Source: Pseudomonadota bacterium
GTDB taxonomy: Bacteria > Pseudomonadota > Alphaproteobacteria > UBA8366 > GCA-2717185
Direction: 5' to 3'
NCBI GenBank assembly: GCA_027619655.1
Contig: JAQCHR010000003.1
Span: 1 to 30,874, forward strand
DNA: 30,874 nt
The notes under the pieces were generated by a model. That model was not told the DNA's origin. It did not search any database and saw nothing but the letters and a program-made list of their open reading frames with translations. Positions 13,031 through 21,149 of this stretch are shown in pieces. Each line of letters begins with the position of its first letter. Position 1 is the first letter of the stretch. Made by a program: the position numbers and the translations under genes.

Positions 13031-15784
13031 CTATCGGGATACGGATTCGCCGGTCAGGAAGCGCCGGGTTTCGGATACCGCTTCGGCGAGTCCCACGCGC
13101 ACAATCTCCACCCCGGGCGGGAAAGCGCCGCTCAGCCGGGACGGCATCATGGAATCCAGCAACACGAAGACACCGCTATCGTCGTTGCGGCGAATCAGCC
13201 GGCCATACGCCTGCTTCAGCCGCAATCGCGTAATACTGTCGTCATAGGACCGCGCACCGAAGAGCTTCCGGCGCGCCCGGTGCACAATCGAAGGGCGCGG
13301 CCAGGGAACCCGGTCGAAAACGATAAGCCGAAGCGCCTGCCCGGGGACGTCGACGCCATCGCGCACGGCATCGGTTCCCAGCAGGCATGAATTTTCCTCG
13401 GCCCGGAATATATCGATCAGCGTCGGCAGGTTCAGAGCATCGATATGCTGGGCGTAGAGCGAAATGCCGGCTTCGTCCAGCGGACCGGCAATGTGCCGGT
13501 GGACGGCGCGCAGCCGGCCTATGGCGGTAAACAGGCCCAGCGCGCCGCCACCCGCTGCCATGAAAAGCACCCGGTACGCGGCCGTGACCTGCGCCATGTC
13601 GTCCTTCCGGACATCGGTCACCACGAATACCCGCGTCTGGGACGGATAATCAAACGGCGAAGGAACGTTTGCGCGAATGGCCGGACTGGCCAGATGAACG
13701 GCGCCGGTCCGTGATTCCGCTGAGCGCCAGTCTGCGTCGACATCGCCCGACCCGTCCGTCAGGGTCGCCGATGTTATCAATGCGCCATGCGCCGGCCGCA
13801 AAACCGCTTCTGCGAAGGGTACGGACGGGTCGGTCCAGTGCCGGTGCATGCCGACATCAATGTCCCGCCCGTCAATCCGCTGAACGGAAAACCAATCGAC
13901 GAATTCCGGCTGTGTGCCCGTCACCAGCGACGCGAGCATAAAGCGCCAGGCATCCACGATGTCTTCGCAGCGGTATTTCAGCGACCGCGCGATCGCCTCG
14001 ATCCGGTTGCGGGTCGCGCTGTCCAGTTTCTCCGCATCGTCATCGAGCCGCAGCATGAGCAGTTCGCGCAGTCGCCGCAGCGGCCGCGACAGGCGTGCCA
14101 GGGCCTCGTTCAATTCCTCGGCAGCCGCCAGCAGCGCGGCGGGCGGCTCCTCGATGCTCGACTCCAGGTCAAACGGGCTGTCCGGATGCTGTACCCGGGC
14201 ATAGACGGCTGTTCGCGTGGCGCAGAGGAAAGATTCGGCGGGCCCCGAAGGCTGGCCGTCCGCGCATCGGTTCCGCCATCCCTCGGACGGGAGGGCCGCC
14301 GCGGCGTGAACGATCTCCGCCAGCAGGCGCTCGCCGGTTTCGTCACTGCCCAGCATGCCCTCGACCCTGCTCTTCAAACCACGGGACCGGCTGTTGCGGC
14401 GGGTCTCCGCCCCGCGCAGCCAGCGCCGCAATTCGGCGCCCTCCAGGCCAGTAAGATGGGCCGAAAACGCGCTGTCCGCGGCATCGAACACGTGATGCCC
14501 CTCGTCGAAGATAAACCGTGTCGGCCGGTTTCCCTGCTCCGGCATGCCGCGCGCGGCCTGGATCATGACGAGGGCGTGATTGGCGATGACCAGGTCCGCG
14601 TAGCGGGCCTTGCGGATATTGCGTTCGATAAAGCACTTTGTGTAATGCGTGCAGGCCGAATAGATGCACTCGCCGCGGCGATCGGTCAGACCGATCGTCG
14701 CCCGCCGACCGACGATATCGGGCAGCCAGGCCGGAAAGTCACCGCCGCTGGTGTCGCCGTCGCGGGTCCGTGACGCCCAGCGCGCCATGAGGCCGAGCGC
14801 CACCGCATCACTGCTGCGGACGCCGACGCCCCTGACCGCTTCCTCGAAATTCAGCAGGCAGAGATAGTTCTCCCGGCCCTTTCGAATCACCACCCGGTTC
14901 CGCTTGATGGCGGCGTCCGGAAACAGCCGGTCGGTTTCCTGGTCGATCTGCTGCTGCAGGTTGCGGGTATAGGTCGAAATCCAGACCGGCGCTTCGTTCC
15001 GCGCCGCCCAGAGGCTCGCCGGCGCGATATAACCCATTGTCTTCCCGACGCCGGTACCGGCTTCGGCGAGCACAACATTCGGCGTGTCCACGTCGTTCCG
15101 CGGGGCGAATACGGACGCGACGGATGATGCATAGTCGGATTGGCTCGGGCGTGCCTCCGATCCGTCGCCCAGCAGCTCCGCCAGCCGGGCGCGGCTTTCC
15201 GCCGGCGAAACGGACAATTCCCCGGGCGTTGGCGGGGGGGCGCGATCCTGCCATTCGGGCAGTCTGCGCCAAGTATCCAGGCCGGCGCCCGGTGCTCCCG
15301 CAATATCGTCCTCATCCTGGCCGAGCGCCGCCAGGATCGCGGCGCCCCAGCTCCAGCCGCCGCGCGTCATGGCGCGGGCGGTTGCGATGTCATGGCGTTC
15401 GGTCAGGCTTTCCGATGCCTGCCGCAGCAGGATGGTTGCGGCGTTGCGAATAGACATTGCCTGCGCCAGGGAGTCGTCCGGCACGGCCATGTCCAGCGCT
15501 ACGGCAATGCCCTTCGGCGTCGGGACGCAGAAGGTGGCGGGCCGGACAAAGGCAAACAGCTCCAGGATGTCAAAACAGGGGAACGGTTCGATATTGAGGC
15601 GGCGCGCGGTCGCCGGCGCGCGGCACAGTATCGGCCGCTGGGTTTGCCCGATACGCTTTGCCGCCGCCGACAATGAAAACTCGTCCAGTTCCCCGTCCGC
15701 GCTCAGCCAGGCAGCCCTGGAAAGCCCGGCAACGAGGATCGGTGATTCAGGCAGGAGGATTCTTGAAGGGCGGGTCATTGCCAC
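13031..15784 (-). CDS. dinG: DinG/XPD-type iron-sulfur DNA helicase
   Basis: The 917-residue protein is a superfamily 2 helicase of the DinG/XPD group. Walker A (AEAGTGVGKT, residues 240-249) and the DEGHH Walker B box (427-431) are clear. The iron-sulfur cluster ligands are Cys309, Cys373, Cys378 and Cys384, with the C-x4-C-x5-C spacing of DinG. The C-terminal RecA-like domain includes GTDAVRDGVDVPG and the arginine-finger segment KQAYGRLIRRNDDSG. DinG unwinds DNA 5' to 3' and resolves R-loops and G-quadruplexes. The first 230 residues form an extra domain. Part of it (about residues 68-90, FDILELFAFVRPA) resembles the helical part of a DEDD exonuclease fold, without a full catalytic set visible. 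It stands divergent from lysK. Confidence 0.92.
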   Translation of the reverse strand: MAMTRPSRILLPESPILVAGLSRAAWLSADGELDEFSLSAAAKRIGQTQRPILCRAPATARRLNIEPFPCFDILELFAFVRPATFCVPTPKGIAVALDMAVPDDSLAQAMSIRNAATILLRQASESLTERHDIATARAMTRGGWSWGAAILAALGQDEDDIAGAPGAGLDTWRRLPEWQDRAPPPTPGELSVSPAESRARLAELLGDGSEARPSQSDYASSVASVFAPRNDVDTPNVVLAEAGTGVGKTMGYIAPASLWAARNEAPVWISTYTRNLQQQIDQETDRLFPDAAIKRNRVVIRKGRENYLCLLNFEEAVRGVGVRSSDAVALGLMARWASRTRDGDTSGGDFPAWLPDIVGRRATIGLTDRRGECIYSACTHYTKCFIERNIRKARYADLVIANHALVMIQAARGMPEQGNRPTRFIFDEGHHVFDAADSAFSAHLTGLEGAELRRWLRGAETRRNSRSRGLKSRVEGMLGSDETGERLLAEIVHAAAALPSEGWRNRCADGQPSGPAESFLCATRTAVYARVQHPDSPFDLESSIEEPPAALLAAAEELNEALARLSRPLRRLRELLMLRLDDDAEKLDSATRNRIEAIARSLKYRCEDIVDAWRFMLASLVTGTQPEFVDWFSVQRIDGRDIDVGMHRHWTDPSVPFAEAVLRPAHGALITSATLTDGSGDVDADWRSAESRTGAVHLASPAIRANVPSPFDYPSQTRVFVVTDVRKDDMAQVTAAYRVLFMAAGGGALGLFTAIGRLRAVHRHIAGPLDEAGISLYAQHIDALNLPTLIDIFRAEENSCLLGTDAVRDGVDVPGQALRLIVFDRVPWPRPSIVHRARRKLFGARSYDDSITRLRLKQAYGRLIRRNDDSGVFVLLDSMMPSRLSGAFPPGVEIVRVGLAEAVSETRRFLTGESVSR

Positions 15785-15906
15785 CCATCATATCCCTGCC
15801 CGCCAGCATTGGCGACGATGGGATGCCATGCGGTTGGCGAAAGGCCGGTTGACGCCCGAACCGCCTGAGCCTAGTTTCCGGCACCTTCAAAATGGTGGAT
15901 ATTGCG

Positions 15907-17484
15907 ATGCGGGAACTGGCGGAAAAGGCCAAGGCATGGCCATTTGTCGAGGCGCGACGAGTCCTCAAGCGCATTGGCGGCACGGTGCCGGAAAAAGGGT
16001 ATGTCCTGTTCGAAACCGGCTACGGGCCGTCCGGACTGCCGCATATCGGCACCTTCGGCGAGGTGCTGCGGACCACGATGGTGCGCCGCGCCTTCGAATG
16101 CCTGTCGGACATCCCGACACGGCTGTTCGCGTTTTCCGACGATATGGACGGCTTGCGCAAAGTGCCGACCAATATTCCGAATGGCGAAAAGCTCGAGGAG
16201 TTTATCGGCCTGCCGCTGACCTCTGTGCCGGACCCCTTTGGCACGCATGAAAGCTTCGGCGCGCACAACAACGCCCGCCTGCGCGCGTTTCTCGACGAAT
16301 ACGGATTCGAATATGAATTCATGAGCGCCACCGAATGTTACCGGGCGGGGCGTTTCGATGCGTCGTTGCTGAAGGTTCTGGAATGCTATGAGGCGGTGCA
16401 GGAGATCATGCTGCCGTCGCTGCGGGAGGAACGGCGCAAGTCCTACAGTCCCTTCATGCCGGTCTGCGAGGAGACCGGTCACGTGTTGCCGGTGCCGGTT
16501 GTCAAAACCGATGCCTCGGCCGGCACGATCGTCTATCAGCGGGACGACGGTGCGTTGATCGAAACGCCGGTGACCGGCGGCCGCTGCAAGCTGCAGTGGA
16601 AGCCGGACTGGGCGATGCGCTGGCATGCGCTTTTGGTCGATTACGAAATGTCCGGCAAGGACCTGATCGATTCGGTCCGGCTGTCGAGCCGTATCGCCCG
16701 CGCGCTCGGCGGTGTCCCGCCGGAAAGTTTTACCTATGAACTGTTCCTGGATGAAAACGGAGAGAAGATTTCGAAGTCCCGCGGCAACGGGCTGACGATG
16801 GATGAGTGGCTCCAGTATGCGCCCCGCGATTCGCTGGCCTATTTCATGTATGGCAAGCCGAATACCGCGAAGCGGCTGTATTTTGATGTCATTCCGAAGA
16901 ACGTCGATGAATACCTGTCGCAGGTCGAGAAATTTGCGGACGAATCCGACGAGGCGCGGCTGCAGAATGCCGTCTGGCATATTCATGGCGGGACACCGCC
17001 GACGGAAACGGTGCCGCTTTCCTTCGCCATCCTTCTGAATCTGGCGAATGTTTGCAATACCGAGGACAAGGCGGTCCTGTGGGGCTTTATTGCCCGTTAT
17101 GCGCCCGATGCAACGCCCGAAAAGAACCCCATCCTCGACGAACTGGTGGGCTATGCGATCCGCTACTATCAGGACTTCGTGAAACCGCAGAAGAAGTATC
17201 GGGCGCCAGACGCGCGGGAAAACGCGGCGCTGCACGACCTGATGGAGACGCTGCAGGCCCTGCCGGAAAGTTCGACGGCGGAAGAAATCCAGCACGACGT
17301 TTATGAAGTCGGCAAGCGCCATGAGTATGAACCGCTGCGCGCCTGGTTCGGCGCCTTGTATGAAATCCTGTTCGGGCAGGAGCAGGGGCCGCGGCTGGGA
17401 TCGTTTATCGCGCTCTACGGTTTGCCGGAGACAATCGCGCTGATCCGCAAGGCGCTGTCGGGCGAAGACCTCAGCGCCGCGTAA
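15907..17484 (+). CDS. lysK: Lysyl-tRNA synthetase, class I
   Basis: The 525-residue product is a class I lysyl-tRNA synthetase, unrelated to the class II LysS of most bacteria. The HIGH-type signature is in GPSGLPHIGTFGE (about residues 38-50), and the KMSKS-type loop is EKISKSRGNGLTMDEWL (about 280-296). Both lie on a Rossmann-type catalytic domain, followed by the helical anticodon-binding region. It charges tRNA-Lys with lysine in the cytoplasm. Class I LysRS is usual in alphaproteobacteria and archaea. Two ATG codons are in frame. I chose 15907 because ggtgga lies eight bases in front, and the earlier one at 15892 has no such site. The length is normal. Confidence 0.95.
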   Translation: MRELAEKAKAWPFVEARRVLKRIGGTVPEKGYVLFETGYGPSGLPHIGTFGEVLRTTMVRRAFECLSDIPTRLFAFSDDMDGLRKVPTNIPNGEKLEEFIGLPLTSVPDPFGTHESFGAHNNARLRAFLDEYGFEYEFMSATECYRAGRFDASLLKVLECYEAVQEIMLPSLREERRKSYSPFMPVCEETGHVLPVPVVKTDASAGTIVYQRDDGALIETPVTGGRCKLQWKPDWAMRWHALLVDYEMSGKDLIDSVRLSSRIARALGGVPPESFTYELFLDENGEKISKSRGNGLTMDEWLQYAPRDSLAYFMYGKPNTAKRLYFDVIPKNVDEYLSQVEKFADESDEARLQNAVWHIHGGTPPTETVPLSFAILLNLANVCNTEDKAVLWGFIARYAPDATPEKNPILDELVGYAIRYYQDFVKPQKKYRAPDARENAALHDLMETLQALPESSTAEEIQHDVYEVGKRHEYEPLRAWFGALYEILFGQEQGPRLGSFIALYGLPETIALIRKALSGEDLSAA

Positions 17485-17486
17485 CA

Positions 17487-17508
17487 GGCGCCAGAGCCGA
17501 GCGCCTTT
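17487..17508. terminator. Weak hairpin between convergent lysK and the next gene
   Basis: A five-base GGCGC/GCGCC stem (17487-17491, 17501-17505) with a nine-base loop and three T residues sits between the lysK stop and the convergent gene ending at 17521. The short stem and T-run make it a weak call. Confidence 0.35.
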
Positions 17509-17520
17509 CGCCGGATTGTT

Positions 17521-17880
17521 TTAGGCCGCGGGGGGTACCGGATCCTCGTCGTTTTGCAGCTTTTCCGTACCGCCGAACGCTTCAAAGGCGCGGCATTCGA
17601 CCTGGTAAGCTGCGTCCACCGTATTGGCGAACGAGAATTTGAACTTGTCCAGGGCGTGACCGCCAAACATCCGGGACAGGAGCCCGCCGTTGTACTTTTT
17701 TTGCGCAGCCTTCAATTCGCTTCGCAGGTCGGCATCGGCGCGGCCAATGACCTTGACGACAAACTTGCCGTTCTTGCTCATGTATCCGAGCGCGTAATTC
17801 CCAATCAGATTGGCGCTGACTTCGGTATCGATCACCTTGCTGCTAAGGTCGAATGGCCCATCCATATCGAGCTTGGCCAT
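17521..17880 (-). CDS. Small protein with GIY-YIG-like pattern
   Basis: This 119-residue cytoplasmic protein begins MAKLDMDGPFDLSS. The pattern GNYALGY (residues 27-33), then VIGRADADLRSEL (44-56), then a conserved glutamate in VEC (Glu95) and FGG at 102-104, follows the order of a GIY-YIG nuclease fold. The second tyrosine is replaced by valine. Related small alphaproteobacterial proteins, as I recall them, keep YALGY and YVGRSD. No domain for DNA binding is present. The function is unknown, and the nuclease resemblance is an inference from motif order. It lies 77 bases upstream of nothing obvious on its own strand and is convergent with lysK. The gene reads well as protein throughout. Confidence 0.7.
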   Translation of the reverse strand: MAKLDMDGPFDLSSKVIDTEVSANLIGNYALGYMSKNGKFVVKVIGRADADLRSELKAAQKKYNGGLLSRMFGGHALDKFKFSFANTVDAAYQVECRAFEAFGGTEKLQNDEDPVPPAA

Positions 17881-17957
17881 ATTGCCGCTCCAGTTTTTGC
17901 CGAACAGATCGTTGGAAAATGCAGCAAGGCCCTTAATCTGCGGTTAACGCGGGTGTT

Positions 17958-18806
17958 CTAGGCCAGCTTCCCCTGGTCCCGGACAAATTGCCAATACAGG
18001 TCCCTGACGCGCCTGGTGACCGGTCCGACCGGCATGTTGCGATTCTCGTACCGGATGACGGGCTGGACCTTGCCATGATTGCCGGTGCTGAACATTTCGT
18101 CGGCTTCGGACAGCTCGGCGACCTCAATTGTCCGTTCCTGGACGTCGATGCCGTCCCCGCGCAGCAACCCGATGACGCGTTGGCGTGTTATGCCGCTGAG
18201 GAATGTGCCGTTCGCCACCGGGGTCAGCGCGACGCCATCCCTGACGATGAACAGGTTCGACGTGGCGAATTCGGCGACATTGCCGACAGGGTCGCAGAGG
18301 ACGGCGCTGTCGAAGCCGCGCGCCGCTGCCTCATGCAGGGCGCGGCCGGCATTCGGGTACAGGCACGCTGCCTTTGCATTGGTTGGCGCCATATCCGGCG
18401 CCGGGCGCCGTCGGGTCGACAGGCATGCGGAAATGCCGGTAGACGGGGGCATCGGCGACAAAAAGATGACGAGCGCGAACCGTGTGCTTTCCGGATCGGG
18501 AGCAACCCATCCGTCTTCAGCCCAGAACATGGGCCGGATATAAAGTTCGGCGGCATGGGGGAAGCGGCCAATGCCCTTGCGGGCGAGGTCCAGGATTGCG
18601 GCGGCGGACAGGCCGGGCTTCAGCCCGAAGGCATGCGCTGACTGGATCAACCGGGCGCAATGCAGGTCAAGGTCCGGCGCCGTGCCCTCGAAGGCGCGGG
18701 CGCCGTCAAAAACGACGGATGACAGCCATGTTGCATGGGTCCGGGCGTGGAACAGGGGCGGATTGCCTTCGATCCATGCGCCATTCAGATAGGTGAGGGT
18801 GTCCAT
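17958..18806 (-). CDS. Branched-chain amino acid aminotransferase-like, PLP class IV
   Basis: The 282-residue product belongs to the fold-type IV aminotransferases. It begins TLTYLNGAWIEG and has DGARAFEGTAPDLDLHCARL, both typical of the IlvE branch. The PLP-binding lysine lies in PTNAKAACLYPN, and VAEFATSNLFIV plus GITRQRVIGLL supply the phosphate-binding region. Such enzymes transfer the amino group between branched-chain amino acids and 2-oxoglutarate; related ones act on D-alanine or aminodeoxychorismate. The start at 18806 follows GGAG at suitable spacing and removes 25 unlikely residues. Substrate is not certain from sequence. The gene borders the prophage region on its left. Confidence 0.88.
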   Translation of the reverse strand: MDTLTYLNGAWIEGNPPLFHARTHATWLSSVVFDGARAFEGTAPDLDLHCARLIQSAHAFGLKPGLSAAAILDLARKGIGRFPHAAELYIRPMFWAEDGWVAPDPESTRFALVIFLSPMPPSTGISACLSTRRRPAPDMAPTNAKAACLYPNAGRALHEAAARGFDSAVLCDPVGNVAEFATSNLFIVRDGVALTPVANGTFLSGITRQRVIGLLRGDGIDVQERTIEVAELSEADEMFSTGNHGKVQPVIRYENRNMPVGPVTRRVRDLYWQFVRDQGKLA

Positions 18807-18893
18807 AAAGGGGCTCCGGTTGCGTCGCCACGGCATTGGTCCCGACAGACTATAATGCGGGTTGGTGGCAACCAAAAGCACGGCGGCCGGATG

Positions 18894-19208
18894 TCAGGTC
18901 GAACGGGACGCCCGGATTTCTGCGTCGTGCCACCACAGGCCCTGGCGCCGCGCGCTGCGTAAATCCCCGGAAAGCGCCACCAGCCGTAAACGGCCCTGGC
19001 ACCGGTCGGAATGCTGGCGGCATGACTGGATCGCCTTCTGGGCATTGCGGGCCATCATATCGAAATAGCGGGACTGCAGGGTCGCCCGCTGCACACGGTA
19101 TTGCGCCCTGTTTCCTGTGGCGGCGAGATATTCGAAATTATGGGGCGGCGCGCTGTCGAAACGCATTTCAACGGCACGGAGTCGCGCCAGATAATCCGGA
19201 TTGGTCAT
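18894..19208 (-). CDS. Conserved small protein of the prophage module
   Basis: The 104-residue basic protein begins MTNPDYLARLRAVEMRFD and is otherwise helical and rich in arginine (RLRLVALSGDLRSARRQG near the C-terminus). AGGA precedes the ATG. I do not recognise a named family, but a small gene starting with a similar D-x-LARLR-x-x-E-x-RFD pattern recurs next to S24 repressors in related defective prophages, as I recall. It lies 65 bases downstream of the S24 repressor on the same strand and is probably co-transcribed with it. No membrane segment or cysteine motif is visible. The function is unknown. Confidence 0.55.
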   Translation of the reverse strand: MTNPDYLARLRAVEMRFDSAPPHNFEYLAATGNRAQYRVQRATLQSRYFDMMARNAQKAIQSCRQHSDRCQGRLRLVALSGDLRSARRQGLWWHDAEIRASRST

Positions 19209-19273
19209 GGAGAATTCCTGGAGAAACGGGAAACGTGAAATTCCGGCGCAGCGGGCGCCGGCGGCGCGCAGCG

Positions 19274-19906
19274 CTACTGGCTGGCCCAGACGATTCTCGC
19301 CATCCAGTCGATATCCTCGGCCGCGATGGTCACGTCGTCATGCGCCTTGTTGATCGAGTGCAGCTCGATGCGGTTCGCTGTCTGCCGGACCAGCTGCTTG
19401 GCGAGGATTTCGCCGGCCTTGGTCCGCACGACGACCCGGTCGCCGCGCCGGACATTGGCCTGCGGCGATACGATGATGGTGTCGCCGTCCCGATAGACAG
19501 GCTGCATGCTGTCGCCGCTGATTTCCAGCGCATAGGCGTGACTGTCACCGATATTGGGAAAATCGACTTCGTCCCAGCCATTGCCGGTCGGGTATCCGGC
19601 GTCATCGAAGTAGCCCTGTCGTCCCGTCTGCGCATAACCGATGACCGGGATACGATGGACAACACCGCCTTCGACGCCGTCGGACAACAGCGTCACGAAC
19701 TGTCCCATCGTGCTGTTCGTCGCGACCAGAATTTTCGAAATGCTTTCCGTCGTCGGCCAGCGGGGTTTGCCGTCGCGGGCGATCCGTTTGCTTTTATTGA
19801 ACGTCGTTGGGTCAAGACCGGCGCGACGCGCCAGACCGGAAGCCGAGTATCCGTATTCGGCAGCGAGCCTGTCTATGGCGCGCCATACATCTTGATGTCT
19901 TAGCAT
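19274..19906 (-). CDS. CI/LexA-like phage repressor with S24 peptidase domain
   Basis: The 210-residue repressor joins an N-terminal helix-turn-helix (residues 21-42, SASGLARRAGLDPTTFNKSK) to a C-terminal S24 domain. The S24 domain has the catalytic serine in SGDSMQP (Ser133) and the paired lysine in EILAKQL (Lys170). The region around PVIGYAQTG (88-95) occupies the place of the self-cleavage site but reads Ala-Gln-Thr-Gly, not a plain Ala-Gly. Such proteins hold a prophage silent until RecA filaments trigger autocleavage. AAGG precedes the ATG. It faces the structural genes across a 149-base promoter region with an operator-like palindrome, the layout of a lysogeny switch. S24 regulators also exist as ordinary chromosomal genes, but the neighbours here are phage genes. 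Confidence 0.88.
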   Translation of the reverse strand: MLRHQDVWRAIDRLAAEYGYSASGLARRAGLDPTTFNKSKRIARDGKPRWPTTESISKILVATNSTMGQFVTLLSDGVEGGVVHRIPVIGYAQTGRQGYFDDAGYPTGNGWDEVDFPNIGDSHAYALEISGDSMQPVYRDGDTIIVSPQANVRRGDRVVVRTKAGEILAKQLVRQTANRIELHSINKAHDDVTIAAEDIDWMARIVWASQ

Positions 19907-19965
19907 GGGAACACCTTCTTACATGGAAAATTGAAGAAATGCACTAGGATAATATAGCTAAATAA

Positions 19966-19995
19966 TGTTGACATAGGACAACAATGCCATATATT
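19966..19995 (+). promoter_or_regulatory. Rightward prophage promoter and candidate repressor operator
   Basis: TTGACA at 19968-19973 and TATATT at 19990-19995, with a 16-base spacer, form a good sigma-70 promoter pointing at the phage genes. Overlapping it is the inverted repeat TGTTG-N8-CAACA (19966-19970, 19979-19983). The divergent repressor promoter must lie in the same 149-base gap; on the minus strand, TATTAT-like sequence near 19949-19956 could be its -10. The region is AT-rich compared with the window. Repressor binding is inferred. Confidence 0.6.
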
Positions 19996-20055
19996 CAAGC
20001 CAAAATCGCCCTTAGAGAGAATATTAAGACCATTAAGCACGGAAAGGAGTGTGCA

Positions 20056-20421
20056 ATGCGGCATGAAAGATATTGTCCCAGGCCCGTATCGGCGACGGAT
20101 GGTACACCTTTTGACTCGGTTGAAGATGCCTGGATGTGGTCGGTTCAGGCAACCGTAGCGCGATATGACGGTGCGAAAATAATTGCGGGCCAGGGCGAAA
20201 CGCCACGCCCCTGCGAGCCGCTGGATGTGATGAGCGTCGTTTCCCGGATGAGCCGGGAACGGCGGCTCAGCAGTCATCATGTCTCCGTACTGGTCCGTTA
20301 TGGCCGGCGTTGTGCTGCGCCGGACTCGAAGCGACAGCGCGAATTCAAGGATGCCCGGCTGTGGGACGAGACGCTGGATACCTTGTCAGGACCTTTGCGA
20401 GAGCGGGGAATAATATTGTGA
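20056..20421 (+). CDS. Conserved prophage protein, 121 residues
   Basis: This is the first gene after the rightward promoter. It begins MRHERYCPRPVSA. FDSVEDAWMWSVQATVARYDGAK (at about residues 18-40), then PRPCEPLDVMSVVSRM, and HHVSVLVRYGRR are its blocks. A similar gene with F-x-AEEAWFWF...PRPCEP and RYGRR motifs recurs in related alphaproteobacterial prophages; I know no function for it. The strong ggaaaggag site ahead of the ATG at 20056 decides the start over an in-frame ATG at 19984. Its stop overlaps the next gene's GTG start as GTGA, so the two are translationally coupled. The product is soluble, basic and without membrane segments. It may be an early regulator, but nothing in the sequence proves that. 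Confidence 0.75.
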   Translation: MRHERYCPRPVSATDGTPFDSVEDAWMWSVQATVARYDGAKIIAGQGETPRPCEPLDVMSVVSRMSRERRLSSHHVSVLVRYGRRCAAPDSKRQREFKDARLWDETLDTLSGPLRERGIIL

Positions 20422-20824
20422 AACAATATATTAATGCCGATCCTGTTGAACAGGAGCGCGTTTATGTCGTTTTTAGCGGCCGCGCGGACCTGCCTTGGCT
20501 GCGGATCCTGAAACCGGGGTTCCGGCATTGCTTTCTCGCCTTGCGGCGGAACGGTTGCTGGATTCTCTACGAGCCACTGTCAGACAGGACGGAAATATCC
20601 GTTACCGCAGCGGATGATGGTCAGGACATTGCCGGTTGGATGCGGCAGTTGGGATTTACCGTTTTACCCGCAGTTGTATCACGGGAAACGCGCAAACCCG
20701 CACCCTGGGGCCCGTTCACCTACGTCGAAGCCGTCAAGCGTGTTCTGGGCATTCGCCGCCGTGGAATCCTGACGCCCTGGCATTTGTGTCGTTTTTTACG
20801 AGAACAAAACATGAAAATAATTGA
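20418..20824 (+). pseudogene. Conserved prophage protein whose stop codon is lost
   Basis: The frame starts with GTG in a GTGA overlap with the previous gene. It reads well as protein to about 20800: VKQYINADPVEQERVYVVF, then LRILKPGFRHCFLALRRNG, a middle part, FTYVEAVKRVLGIRRRGILTPWHL. The recurring pattern WLRPGFRHCF...FTCVEAVKRVLG...TPWQL is familiar from related prophages. There is then no stop: the frame continues through a terminator hairpin and an intergenic stretch into the portal gene. Both other frames stop at once: removing one T from the six-T run at 20792-20797 gives TGA at 20812-20814, adding one gives TGA at 20822-20824. I therefore end the gene at 20824 as an upper bound. Frameshift, sequencing error or real read-through are all possible. 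No function is known. Confidence 0.6.
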
Positions 20825-20882
20825 TAGCGGTGGCGATATAGGATATACGTCCTTGTCATCAACGCCAGAGAACCGTTTTCGC

Positions 20883-20913
20883 CGCCCCGCCCGTATGTCG
20901 CGCGGGGCGTTTT
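20883..20913 (+). terminator. Intrinsic terminator before the structural genes
   Basis: CGCCCCGC (20883-20890) pairs perfectly with GCGGGGCG (20902-20909) over an 11-base loop, followed by tttt. It lies between the second prophage gene and the proline-rich gene, and sits inside the unbroken frame that joins that gene to the portal. Its place suggests the natural end of the earlier gene lies upstream. Structural genes would then need read-through or an additional promoter. Confidence 0.7.
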
Positions 20914-20947
20914 CATTTGGCAATCCATTGCGAAGGGAGAAACCGAC

Positions 20948-21145
20948 ATGGGCGGACTATTCAGCGCACCGTCACCACCGCCACCGCCGCCAGCCCCGGA
21001 CCTGGAAGGCGAAGCGGCAAAAAATCGAAAAGAGCAGCTGGAACGTCAACGCCGGGGACGCCTGGGAACGATTGCGACCTCGTTCCGCGGTGTCCTGCCG
21101 CCGCACGCCCCTGCGGAGCGGCGAAAATCACTGCTGGGAGAATAA
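20948..21145 (+). CDS. Small proline-rich prophage structural-cluster protein
   Basis: The 65-residue product begins MGGLFSAPSPPPPPPAPD, followed by a charged helix (EAAKNRKEQLERQRRGRLG) and a conserved end (APAERRKSLLGE). This three-part layout recurs just before portal genes in podovirus-like prophages of alphaproteobacteria, as I recall. No enzymatic motif is present; it may help head assembly, but that is a guess. A gaagggag site precedes the ATG at 20948. It lies in a different frame from the flanking long open frame, and only four bases separate its stop from the portal ATG at 21150, consistent with one transcript. Confidence 0.8.
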   Translation: MGGLFSAPSPPPPPPAPDLEGEAAKNRKEQLERQRRGRLGTIATSFRGVLPPHAPAERRKSLLGE

Positions 21146-21149
21146 TCGA

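Noticed and set aside
13787..14773. A 328-codon plus-strand frame antisense to dinG
   Set aside because: It overlaps the helicase motifs on the other strand and looks like a shadow frame.
15871..17322. A 483-codon minus-strand frame antisense to lysK
   Set aside because: It lies fully opposite a well-supported lysyl-tRNA synthetase gene, has an arginine- and histidine-rich composition without known motifs, and arises from the codon bias of the GC-rich plus strand.
18836..19903. A 355-codon plus-strand frame across the repressor and its neighbour
   Set aside because: It runs antisense to the S24 repressor, which has clear motifs, and shows no family resemblance.
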